Positions 17,383 to 24,549 of a stretch of 64,000 nucleotides of DNA are shown here, piece by piece. Source of the stretch: Phytomonospora endophytica (GTDB lineage Bacteria > Actinomycetota > Actinomycetes > Mycobacteriales > Micromonosporaceae); the NCBI RefSeq assembly GCF_014202425.1, contig NZ_JACHGT010000005.1:62001-126000 (forward strand), given 5' to 3'. The position numbers and the translations under genes were made by a program. The stretch's first letter is position 1, and the number at the start of each line of letters is the position of its first letter. A model generated the notes under the pieces. The model did not search any database. It had not been told where the DNA came from and saw only the letters and a program-made list of their open reading frames with translations.

Positions 17383-18048
17383 ATGCCCGAAACGACCGTT
17401 CACCTCGTCCCCACCGGGGACGGTTACCTCGTCCCCGACGGTCTCACCGAGGCCGTCGGGGTCCCCCTCACCGAAGCCCTGCACGCCGCGATCCGCCCCC
17501 TCGGCGCCGCCGAACGGCTCCTCCGTGAGGCCGTCGGCGGACCGGCCGTCGACGGCATCCCCGACGACCCCGAGCCGATGCCGCCCACCCGCGTGCGCGC
17601 CGGAGCCGTCGTGGTCCGCGACGGGCGGATGCTGCTCGTCGCCCTCCCCACCGAGCAGGGACTCGTCTACGAGATCCCCGGTGGAGGCGTCGAGGACGGC
17701 GAGACCCTCGAAGAGACCGTCCGCCGCGAACTCGCCGAGGAGACCGGCCTGGTCGCGGTGCCCGGCCGGCGGATCGCCCGGGTCTGGCGCACCAGCGCGC
17801 GCCTGCCCGGCCTTTTCCTCGACCACTACTTCCTCGCCGAGGTCAGCGGCGAGTTCGGCGACCCCGCCGACCTCGACCTCGACGGCGGGGAACCGGTATG
17901 GGTGCCCGTCGGCGAGATCGCGAGGCTGCCCGTGTGGCCGAGGCGCCTGCGCTGGCGGATCGCGCACTGGTGGGAGCACGGCTGGCCGGAGACCGTCGTC
18001 GACCTCGCCGACCGCAACGAGGACCTCTCGGGCGAATGCCGCTGGTGA
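17383..18048 (+). CDS. NUDIX hydrolase
   Basis: 221 residues. The complete NUDIX box GGVEDGETLEETVRRELAEE (residues ~104-123, then TGL) is present in a domain spanning about 70-190. The first ~65 residues are an extra N-terminal segment of unknown role. Nucleoside-diphosphate-linked substrates are typical, but none can be assigned. It begins 9 nt after the esterase stop, so it may be the second gene of that operon. Confidence 0.85.
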   Translation: MPETTVHLVPTGDGYLVPDGLTEAVGVPLTEALHAAIRPLGAAERLLREAVGGPAVDGIPDDPEPMPPTRVRAGAVVVRDGRMLLVALPTEQGLVYEIPGGGVEDGETLEETVRRELAEETGLVAVPGRRIARVWRTSARLPGLFLDHYFLAEVSGEFGDPADLDLDGGEPVWVPVGEIARLPVWPRRLRWRIAHWWEHGWPETVVDLADRNEDLSGECRW

Positions 18049-18170
18049 AATCCGCGTGAGCCCGAGCGTGCGTAAATGGTCTTGGAGCACTACGGTGTTC
18101 CGAGTGCGGCGTACCCCCGGCGCCGTCCCCCGCCGCGCGCCGGCCGCGCGCGAGAGAGCGGAGTTGACAC

Positions 18171-18488
18171 ATGAGTTTCCACGTGAAGCTCGACGAGCTC
18201 GCCACCGCGCAGTCGAACCTGCGCGGACTCTCGAAGGACGGTGAGGCCGCCGCCGCCCTCGCCGCCGACTCCAACCCGGACTGGTTCGTCTGGGGAGCGC
18301 TCGGGTCGTTCCTGGCCTCGTCCTACTTCCAGACCGCCGACGACGTCCACGGGCACCTCAAGGACATGCACGAGGCCCTCGACGCCCACGCCGAGCGCAT
18401 CAAGATCTGCGCGGACTCCTACCGGACCAAGGAAGAGGACAACACGACGACGATGGAGGCCATCCAGCGTCGGCTCGACGGCAAGTGA
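18171..18488 (+). CDS. Small ESX/type VII secretion-target-like protein
   Basis: 105 residues, all-helical, with two helices separated by a WFVWGALGS turn and an amphipathic C-terminal helix. The C-terminal part contains YRTKEEDN (Tyr84), matching the YxxxD/E export signal of type VII (ESX) substrates in the EspC/DUF2580-like class. GGAG lies upstream of ATG 18171. It is followed 62 nt later by a larger helical partner, as in PE/PPE or WXG/large-partner pairs. No ESX core gene (EccC, EccB, EccD, MycP) is in the window. Confidence 0.65.
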   Translation: MSFHVKLDELATAQSNLRGLSKDGEAAAALAADSNPDWFVWGALGSFLASSYFQTADDVHGHLKDMHEALDAHAERIKICADSYRTKEEDNTTTMEAIQRRLDGK

Positions 18489-18550
18489 CACCCCCGCCCC
18501 CGCCTGAACCTCGCGTACCCGGCACGCGCGAACGCATCTAAGGAACCGCC

Positions 18551-19513
18551 ATGGGAGAACCGGACACCAGCAAGGACACCGACGTCACCAACGACGAGGG
18601 CCACGGCGACTCGTCCCCCTCGCTGCTCGGCGGTGACTTCGGGTCGGGAAACAGCTACTTCGACACCAGCGGCGACAACCTCAAGGACAGCGTCCCGCTG
18701 TACAGCAACGTCGACGGGATGAGCAGCGCCTTCGGGAACCTCGCCAAGGGCGAGGACATCTCCGGCAGCGTCATGGACGTCGGCATCCAGATCACCGACA
18801 TGGCGGCCAACATCGGCCTGCTCATGGTCGACCCGATCGGTTTCCTGGTCAACGCGGGCATCGGCTTCCTCATCGACTTCATCCAGCCCCTTGAGGACAT
18901 GCTCGGCATGGTCACCGGCAACCCCGAGCGGATGGGCGCCGAGATCGACAAGTGGGGCCGCGTGCGCGACGCGCTGGAACCCATGGCCGAGAAGGTCAAG
19001 GAGGTCGGCGCCAAGGACATGCCCGGCTGGGTCGGCGAGGCCGCGACCATCGCCAAGAAGCGCCTCGACGAGTTCGGCGACGCCATCGCCGCCGTCGGCG
19101 GCCAGATCGCCTCCCTGGAGAGCGTCCTCGAACTCGCCAAGGCCCTCGCCGGTGTCGCCCAGGACGTCATCAAGGGCATCATCAGCTCGTGGGTCTCGGG
19201 CCGGATCATCGCCTGGATGGTGGCCGCCGCCACCTCGGGCATCTCCTTCGGCGGCTCCATCGGCGTCTTCGTCGCCGAGAGCCTGATGTCCTACAGTCGC
19301 GCGGTACTCCAGGTGACCTCGGCGATGCGCCGGGGCAGCCAGATCTTCCAGGCGATCGCCAAGATCCTGGACAAGGCCAAGATCGCCGTCCAGGCGCTCG
19401 GCAACGGCTTCGCCGTCATCAAGGCCCTGCCCAACGTCGTCAACAGCGCCGTGACCGAGGCGGGCTCGAACACGGGGATGTCCAATCCCGCCATCAGCAA
19501 CGCGATGCAGTGA
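18551..19513 (+). CDS. Large helical ESX-partner-like protein
   Basis: 320 residues with no signal peptide. The first ~45 residues are acidic and disordered. Hydrophobic helices at about 85-115 (MVDPIGFLVNAGIGFLIDFI) and 215-245 (SGRIIAWMVAAATSGISFGG) flank a helical core containing DKWGRVRDALEPMAEKVKEV and a later PGWVG, reminiscent of the WXG/PPE-type helical bundle. AAGGAA precedes ATG 18551. I infer that it forms a pair with the 105-residue protein upstream and is exported or membrane-inserted; it could also be a pore-like effector. Confidence 0.55.
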   Translation: MGEPDTSKDTDVTNDEGHGDSSPSLLGGDFGSGNSYFDTSGDNLKDSVPLYSNVDGMSSAFGNLAKGEDISGSVMDVGIQITDMAANIGLLMVDPIGFLVNAGIGFLIDFIQPLEDMLGMVTGNPERMGAEIDKWGRVRDALEPMAEKVKEVGAKDMPGWVGEAATIAKKRLDEFGDAIAAVGGQIASLESVLELAKALAGVAQDVIKGIISSWVSGRIIAWMVAAATSGISFGGSIGVFVAESLMSYSRAVLQVTSAMRRGSQIFQAIAKILDKAKIAVQALGNGFAVIKALPNVVNSAVTEAGSNTGMSNPAISNAMQ

Positions 19514-19518
19514 ACACG

Positions 19519-19556
19519 CCGACGGCCCGCCTCCCTCACGGGACGCGGGCCGTCGG
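19519..19556. terminator. Bidirectional terminator
   Basis: A 12-bp perfect stem, CCGACGGCCCGC with GCGGGCCGTCGG, around a 14-nt loop, placed between the convergent ESX-like partner gene and ahpD. There is no strong U-run, as is common in high-GC actinomycetes. Confidence 0.75.
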
Positions 19557-19571
19557 TGCGTCTAAGGCCTC

Positions 19572-20105
19572 TCAGCCGGCCAGTGCGGCTTCTGCGTCGA
19601 GCGTGACCGCGGCGGCGTGCACGACCGCGGCGACGCGCAGCGCGTCGTGCACGTGCTCGCGGGAGGCGCCGGCCTTGACCAGCGCCTTCTCGTGCGACTC
19701 CAGGCAGACCCCGCAGCCGGTGACGGCCGAGACGGCCAGGCACCACAGCTCGAAGTCGACCTTGTCGACGCCCGGGTTCCCGATCACCTGCATGCGCAGC
19801 CGCGCGGGCAGGGACTGGTAGGCCTCATCGCCGATGAGGTGCTTGCCCCGGTAGTAGATGTTGTTCATCGCCATGATCGAGGCGGCCGCCTTCGCCGCTT
19901 CGATCGCCTCGGGGGAGACGTTCTTGGCGGCCTCCTCGACGACCTCGCGCAGCACGACGGCGTTGCGGGCCGCGACGGCCGTCGCGACGAGTGCGCCCCA
20001 CAGCCGCTGCGGCGTCAGCGACGACGTGGTCGTCACCGAGCCCAGGTTCAGCCGCGTGTCCTTGGCGTAGGCGGGGAGGGATTCCTTGATCGTGTCGATG
20101 CCCAT
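19572..20105 (-). CDS. ahpD: Alkyl hydroperoxidase AhpD
   Basis: 177 residues. The AhpD redox centre is CGVCLESH with Cys131, Cys134 and His138, almost the same numbering as M. tuberculosis AhpD (Cys130, Cys133, His137). AhpD is a thioredoxin-like adaptor that re-reduces AhpC through lipoamide in peroxide defence. ATG 20105 follows the ahpC stop by 5 nt, so the two form one operon. Confidence 0.95.
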   Translation of the reverse strand: MGIDTIKESLPAYAKDTRLNLGSVTTTSSLTPQRLWGALVATAVAARNAVVLREVVEEAAKNVSPEAIEAAKAAASIMAMNNIYYRGKHLIGDEAYQSLPARLRMQVIGNPGVDKVDFELWCLAVSAVTGCGVCLESHEKALVKAGASREHVHDALRVAAVVHAAAVTLDAEAALAG

Positions 20106-20110
20106 GGGAC

Positions 20111-20662
20111 CTAGCCCGCCATCAGCTTCTGGGCGTCGAGGGTGTCCGTGCCCTTGTTCCAGTTGCACGGGCACAGCTCGTCGGTCTGCAGCGCGTCGAG
20201 GACCCGCAGGACCTCGGCGACGTTGCGGCCGACCGAACCGGCCGTGACCATGGCGAACTGGATCTCGTTGTTCGGGTCGACGATGAACGTGGCGCGCTGG
20301 GCGACGCCGTCCTCGCCGAGGACGCCCGCGGCCTCGGTCAGCTCGCGCTTGACGTCGGAGAGCATCGGGAAGGGGAGTTCGCGCAGGTCGGGGTGGTCCT
20401 TGCGCCACGCGAAGTGCACGAACTCGTTGTCCACCGACCAGCCGAGCACCTGGGCGTCGCGGTCGGCGAACTCGCCGTTGAGGCGGCCGAACTCGGCGAT
20501 CTCGGTCGGACAGATGAAGGTGAAGTCCTTCGGCCACGCGAACAGGACGCGCCACTTGCCTTCGTAGGACTTGTTGTCGATGGTCTCGAAGGCCTTCTCG
20601 GGGTCGAGCGAGACGCAGGCGGTCAGCTCGTAGGCCGGGAAGTGGTCGCCGACGGTAAGCAC
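20111..20662 (-). CDS. ahpC: Alkyl hydroperoxide reductase AhpC (peroxiredoxin)
   Basis: 183 residues. Peroxidatic Cys51 lies in FTFICPTEI, and the C-terminal CPCNW provides the resolving Cys (164/166), a mycobacterial-type AhpC. It reduces peroxides and peroxynitrite and is recycled by the co-encoded AhpD. The start is GTG 20662 with AAGGAG 9-10 nt upstream. No oxyR gene is adjacent, unlike the mycobacterial locus. Confidence 0.95.
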   Translation of the reverse strand: MLTVGDHFPAYELTACVSLDPEKAFETIDNKSYEGKWRVLFAWPKDFTFICPTEIAEFGRLNGEFADRDAQVLGWSVDNEFVHFAWRKDHPDLRELPFPMLSDVKRELTEAAGVLGEDGVAQRATFIVDPNNEIQFAMVTAGSVGRNVAEVLRVLDALQTDELCPCNWNKGTDTLDAQKLMAG

Positions 20663-20809
20663 GTTGTGGCACTCCTTGGAAGGTGACGATCGGTGAAGAC
20701 GCCAGCGCGTTAAGTCGCTTTCTGGAGTCGTTCCAAAGTATGCCGTAAAGGTGGGACGCGGCCGAAGGCGCGGTCGGGCCGAGTGGGAGAGATCACCGGG
20801 AACGCCGAA

Positions 20810-20837
20810 GGGCGCGGCACCGGCCGGCACCGCGCCC
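20810..20837 (-). terminator. Terminator downstream of prs
   Basis: Stem GGGCGCGG / CCGCGCCC with a 12-nt loop, starting 14 nt after the prs stop on the minus strand. It separates prs from ahpC. Confidence 0.6.
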
Positions 20838-20850
20838 CTCGGTCGTCGGG

Positions 20851-21801
20851 TCACTGGTCGAAGAGCACGCTCAGACTCTCGCGACGGTGGATCCGGGAGA
20901 TCGCCTCGGCGAACAGCGGCGCGACCGAGGCCACGCGCACCTTGGGGGAGAACTCGACCGGCTGGTTCTCGACGGTGTCGGTCACCCACAGCGTCTCGAT
21001 CGGGCTCATGTCCAAACGGTGCATGGCCTTGCCGGTGAACACGCCGTGCGAGACCGCGGCACGCACCGACTTGGCGCCCTTGTCGATGAGGCACTCGGCG
21101 ACCTCGGCGAGGGTGCCGGCGGTGATGGTGAAGTCGTCGACGATCAGCGCGTGCCGGTCGCGGACGTCGCCGATCAGGTCGATCACCCGCGCGGCCTCGC
21201 TGTGGTCGACCCGCTCCTTGTCGGCGATCGCCAGCGGGGCGTCGAGCCTGCGGGCGAACATGCGGGCCTTCTTGGCGAAACCGGCGTCGGGGGAGACGAC
21301 GACCAGGTCGGTGAGTCCCTCGGCGGAGATCGCCTCGGTCAGGGTCGGCAGGGCGTAGAGGTCATCGACCGGAATGCCGAAAAAACCCTGGATCTGCGGT
21401 GCGTGCAGGTCCAGGGTCACGACGCGATCGGCTCCGGCGGCCTCGATGGACTGGGCGCAGACCCTGGCCCTGATCGAGACTCTCGGCTCGTCCTTCTTGT
21501 CGCCCTTGGCATAACTGAAGTACGGCATCACCACGGTCACCGAAGCGGCCGACGCGCGCTTGAGGGCGTCCACCCAGAACAGCAGCTCCATGAAGTGGTC
21601 GTTGGCGGGGAAGACCGTCGACTGCACCAGATAGGCGTGCCGTCCGCGGACGTTCTCACCGACCTTGACGAAGAGGTTCCCGTCGGAGAACTGCAGGACC
21701 TCCCCGAGACCGGCCTGGATGCCCATGTGCCGGCAGATGTTCTCGGTGAGTACCGGGCTCGCCGAGCCGCCGAAAACCAGAAGATCGTCATCGCGTGTCA
21801 T
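20851..21801 (-). CDS. prs: Ribose-phosphate pyrophosphokinase (PRPP synthetase)
   Basis: 316 residues. Recognisable blocks are LLVFGGSASPVLTENI at the N-terminus, MPYFSYAKGDKKDEPRVSIR in the active-site flap region, LDLHAPQIQGFF, and a PRPP loop VDDFTITAGTL that departs from the usual VDDMIDTGGT. It makes PRPP from ribose 5-phosphate and ATP for purine, pyrimidine, His and Trp synthesis. The divergent PRPP loop suggests a secondary paralogue. GGGAGG precedes ATG 21801. Confidence 0.88.
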   Translation of the reverse strand: MTRDDDLLVFGGSASPVLTENICRHMGIQAGLGEVLQFSDGNLFVKVGENVRGRHAYLVQSTVFPANDHFMELLFWVDALKRASAASVTVVMPYFSYAKGDKKDEPRVSIRARVCAQSIEAAGADRVVTLDLHAPQIQGFFGIPVDDLYALPTLTEAISAEGLTDLVVVSPDAGFAKKARMFARRLDAPLAIADKERVDHSEAARVIDLIGDVRDRHALIVDDFTITAGTLAEVAECLIDKGAKSVRAAVSHGVFTGKAMHRLDMSPIETLWVTDTVENQPVEFSPKVRVASVAPLFAEAISRIHRRESLSVLFDQ

Positions 21802-21986
21802 CGCGCACCGCCTCCCTGCGACCCGTTGTCGCCCGGGCTTGTTCTTCGTGGGGGTTTGGCTTCGTCATTCATCCTCGCGGCCACGCTGAGGATCATCGCA
21901 TGCCCGGGAAGATCTAAGCGTTGGGTTCCCGACACGCCGCGTATACCGCGATGTGGGAATTCTCGCCAAGATCTGGAAGCCGCTGG

Positions 21987-21992
21987 CATAGT
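21987..21992 (+). promoter_or_regulatory. -10 element of the cimA leader transcript
   Basis: CATAGT is a 5/6 match to TATAGT. It ends 7 nt before GTG 22000, so transcription would begin at or next to that GTG and the leader peptide would be leaderless, as known for some Corynebacterium attenuators. No convincing -35 box is visible. Confidence 0.45.
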
Positions 21993-21999
21993 GGTCGCC

Positions 22000-22029
22000 G
22001 TGAGCCTCCACCTCATTATCGGCCCTTAG
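22000..22029 (+). CDS. Leader peptide of the cimA attenuator (Leu/Ile-rich)
   Basis: A nine-codon ORF from GTG 22000 to TAG 22027-22029 encoding MSLHLIIGP. Four of nine residues are Leu or Ile, the amino acids whose pathways citramalate synthase feeds. An in-frame GTG at 21991 could add three residues (MVA). It is followed directly by a pause-type hairpin and an intrinsic terminator. Ribosome stalling at the Leu/Ile codons would couple transcription to branched-chain amino-acid supply (inference). Confidence 0.7.
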   Translation: MSLHLIIGP

Positions 22030-22091
22030 CGCGCTGTCGAACAGACCCACAGCGCGCAGACCTCCCGTGACCACGGGGGGTCTTCTTGTTT
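22029..22091 (+). promoter_or_regulatory. Transcription attenuator upstream of cimA
   Basis: Two consecutive hairpins. The first is GCGCGCTGT (22029-22037) with ACAGCGCGC (22049-22057), a perfect 9-bp stem beginning in the leader stop codon. The second is AGACCTCCCGT (22058-22068) with ACGGGGGGTCT (22073-22083), 11 bp with one G-U, loop GACC, followed by TCTTGTTTT: an intrinsic terminator. The first loop contains AGACCC (22043-22048), complementary to GGGTCT in the terminator's 3' arm, a plausible antitermination pairing. Together with the Leu/Ile leader peptide this is a ribosome-mediated attenuator. Confidence 0.75.
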
Positions 22092-22155
22092 TCCAGGTTC
22101 AGGCAAGCACGAGTCAACGCGGCAAGGCCGCAGCGGACGAAAGGACGGCCCCCTG

Positions 22156-23769
22156 ATGAGCGAGCCCGCCGACGAGTTCCATCTCTACGACACGACCCTT
22201 CGCGACGGCGCACAACGCGAGGGGATCGGCTATTCGGTGGCCGACAAGCTCGCCGTCGCGAGGCTGCTCGACGACCTCGGCGTGGACTACATCGAAGGCG
22301 GCTGGCCGGGAGCGCTGCCCAGCGACACCGAGTTCTTCCGCCGGGCCCGCCACGAACTCGACCTGAAGAACGCCACCCTGGTGGCCTTCGGCGCCACCCG
22401 CAAGGCGGGCCGCGCCGTCGAGGACGACCCGCAGGTCAAGGCCCTCCTCGACGCCGGCACCTCGGCACTGTGCCTGGTCGCCAAGTCCGACGTCCGCCAC
22501 ATCCGGCGGGCCCTGCGCACCACGGTCGAAGAGAACCTGGCCATGATCTCCGACACCGTCTCCTACGCCGTCGCCCAGGGCCGCAAGGTCTTCCTCGACT
22601 GTGAGCACTTCTTCGACGGCTACCGCGACGACCCCGGCCACGGCACCGAGGTCGTCCGCACCGCCTTGACGGCGGGCGCCGACGTCGTCGTCCTCTGCGA
22701 CACCAACGGCGGCATGCTCCCGCACGACGTCACCGAGATCGTCACCGAACTGCGTGCCGCGCTCGACGGGACCCTGCCCGCCGGGAAGAGCGTCCGGCTC
22801 GGCATCCACTGCCAGAACGACACCTCCTGCGCCGTGGCCAACACCGTCACCGCCGTCAAGGCCGGTGCCATGCACGCCCAGTGCACCGCCAACGGCTACG
22901 GCGAACGTCCCGGCAACGCCGACCTGTTCGCCGTCGCCGGGAACCTCGCGCTCAAACTCGGGCTGCCCGTCCTACCCGGCGGCGGCCTGGCCAAGATGAC
23001 GCGTGTATCGCACGCCATCGCCGAGATCGCCAACCTCGCCCCCGACACCCATCAGGCGTACGTGGGACACGCGGCCTTCGCCCACAAGGCGGGACTGCAC
23101 GCGAGCGCGATCAAAGTGGACCCGGAGCTCTACAACCATGTCGATCCGGCCGTGGTCGGCAACGACATGCGGGTCCTCGTCACCGAGATGGCCGGTCGGG
23201 CCAGCATCGAGCTCAAGAGCGCCGAGCTCGGTCTCGACCTGACCGGCCGTCCCGACGTCACCGCGCGGGTCACCAGCAAGGTCAAGGAGCTGGAGGCCGC
23301 CGGCTGGTCCTTCGAGGCCGCCGACGCGTCCTTCGAACTCCTCGTCCGCGAGGAACTCGACGACACGGTCCCCGCGCCCTTCTCCCTGGAGTCCTACCGC
23401 GTCATCGTGGAACACCGCGAGGACGGCGCCGTGGTCAGCGAGGCCACCGTCAAGGTCCGTGTCCGCGGCGAACGCGTCATCGCCACCGCCGAGGGCAACG
23501 GTCCCGTCAACGCCCTCGACTCCGCGCTCCGCCAGGCCCTCCAGCGCCACCACCCGGCGCTGGCCGAGGTCGAACTGGCCGACTACAAGGTGCGCATCCT
23601 CGCCGGTTCGCACGGGACGGCCGCGGTGACGCGCGTCCTGATCGACTCCAGCGCCGAGGACCGCGACTGGACCACCGTCGGCGTGCACGAGAACGTCGTC
23701 GAGGCCAGCTGGCACGCCCTCGTCGACGCCCTCACCTACGCCCTGGCGCCGGCTCCCGCCGCCCGTTGA
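22156..23769 (+). CDS. cimA: Citramalate synthase
   Basis: 537 residues of the HMG-CoA lyase-like/isopropylmalate synthase superfamily. The N-terminal TIM barrel shows YDTTLRDGAQREGIGYSVAD (metal Asp, catalytic Arg), IEGGWPGALP, HCQNDTSCAVANT and GERPGNADL; the C-terminal LeuA-type allosteric domain is present (residues ~400-530). The length and the GGWPG motif distinguish CimA from LeuA. It condenses pyruvate and acetyl-CoA to citramalate for threonine-independent isoleucine synthesis, with LeuCD catalysing the next steps. ATG 22156 is preceded by AAGGA. Expression is probably set by the attenuator upstream. Confidence 0.92.
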   Translation: MSEPADEFHLYDTTLRDGAQREGIGYSVADKLAVARLLDDLGVDYIEGGWPGALPSDTEFFRRARHELDLKNATLVAFGATRKAGRAVEDDPQVKALLDAGTSALCLVAKSDVRHIRRALRTTVEENLAMISDTVSYAVAQGRKVFLDCEHFFDGYRDDPGHGTEVVRTALTAGADVVVLCDTNGGMLPHDVTEIVTELRAALDGTLPAGKSVRLGIHCQNDTSCAVANTVTAVKAGAMHAQCTANGYGERPGNADLFAVAGNLALKLGLPVLPGGGLAKMTRVSHAIAEIANLAPDTHQAYVGHAAFAHKAGLHASAIKVDPELYNHVDPAVVGNDMRVLVTEMAGRASIELKSAELGLDLTGRPDVTARVTSKVKELEAAGWSFEAADASFELLVREELDDTVPAPFSLESYRVIVEHREDGAVVSEATVKVRVRGERVIATAEGNGPVNALDSALRQALQRHHPALAEVELADYKVRILAGSHGTAAVTRVLIDSSAEDRDWTTVGVHENVVEASWHALVDALTYALAPAPAAR

Positions 23770-23808
23770 GGCGAGGGCGGGTTTGGCGGCGCTGAGTACG
23801 GTAGGCGG

Positions 23809-24135
23809 GTGGTCCACAACGACAGCCGCTACGGCTATGCCGCACGCCCCGACCCGACCCTGGCGCGTCGCCGGATCGTCGCGGGCGCCCTCCTGGGCCT
23901 CATCGCCCAGGTGGTGCTCGCGACGATCCTCGGCCTCCTGGCCGTCTCGGGCGGCACGATCGGCGACTTCTTCGCGATGGGCTCCTTCTCCAGCCTCGTC
24001 GCCACCCCCCTGTGCTTCGCCGCGGCCTTCGGCCTGATGTTCAGCCCGAAGACCCGCCAGCTCGGCGTCGGCGTCCTCGTCGGCGCCGTCGTCGGGACGC
24101 TCCTGCTCGCCGGAGGATGCGCCGCTTTCGGGTGA
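23809..24135 (+). CDS. Small two- or three-helix membrane protein, unknown
   Basis: 108 residues from GTG 23809. A ~20-residue polar N-terminus (NDSRYGYAARPDPTLARRR) precedes hydrophobic helices at about 23-46, 55-77 and 85-105. I do not recognise the family. It lies 39 nt after cimA. No strong ribosome site is visible, although the third-position G+C bias supports coding. Confidence 0.6.
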   Translation: MVHNDSRYGYAARPDPTLARRRIVAGALLGLIAQVVLATILGLLAVSGGTIGDFFAMGSFSSLVATPLCFAAAFGLMFSPKTRQLGVGVLVGAVVGTLLLAGGCAAFG

Positions 24136-24136
24136 A

Positions 24137-24177
24137 CTAGGGTGAACCGGGCGGGTGGGGCATTAGCGTCACCCTAG
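24137..24177. promoter_or_regulatory. Inverted repeat upstream of the membrane protein/hydrolase pair
   Basis: CTAGGGTGA (24137-24145) and TCACCCTAG (24169-24177) form a perfect 9-bp inverted repeat separated by 23 nt, lying 30 nt before ATG 24208. It is too widely spaced for a normal operator; it could be a weak terminator for the upstream gene or two half-sites. Confidence 0.4.
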
Positions 24178-24207
24178 GCCGATGGTCGGCGACCCGGGGG
24201 GACAGCC

Positions 24208-24549
24208 ATGCCAGCAGATCCGAGACGCGTGCTCACCATGTCCGAACTCGTCTCGGCCGAGGCCGACCGCATGCTCCGGCAGGCGGTGGCGCTCACCGAG
24301 ATGCCGGCCGCGGCGCCCGACCCGGTGCTCAGCGCCGAACTCGACGCCCACAGCGCCCGCTGCCAGTCGGTGGCCCGGCAGCTCGACCGGCTGGCGGAGG
24401 TGCTCGAAGAGCACTCCCGCGCGATCGAGGAACCCGCCTACCGGCGCCACCTGCCCGAACTGGCCGCGGTGGCCGGTATCGGCGCCGTCCTCGGGGCGGG
24501 GGCCTTCGCGCTTCACCGCTCACGGCGGAAGAGCCGGGGAAGCCGATGA
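24208..24549 (+). CDS. Helical protein with C-terminal membrane anchor, unknown
   Basis: 113 residues. Residues ~10-80 are amphipathic helices (ELVSAEADRMLRQAVALTE, then CQSVARQLDRLAEVLEEHS); residues ~86-103 (LAAVAGIGAVLGAGAFAL) form one membrane helix followed by a basic tail (HRSRRKSRGSR). The likely topology is a cytoplasmic or periplasmic coiled-coil body tethered by its C-terminus. The stop overlaps the ATG of the downstream hydrolase (ATGA), so the products are co-translated and probably interact. GGGGGGA precedes the ATG. No family assignment. Confidence 0.65.
   Translation: MPADPRRVLTMSELVSAEADRMLRQAVALTEMPAAAPDPVLSAELDAHSARCQSVARQLDRLAEVLEEHSRAIEEPAYRRHLPELAAVAGIGAVLGAGAFALHRSRRKSRGSR

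Noticed and set aside
20887-22029. 380-codon plus-strand frame ending in the cimA leader peptide
   Set aside because: The part opposite prs is antisense shadow; only the last nine codons, downstream of the -10 box, have independent support.
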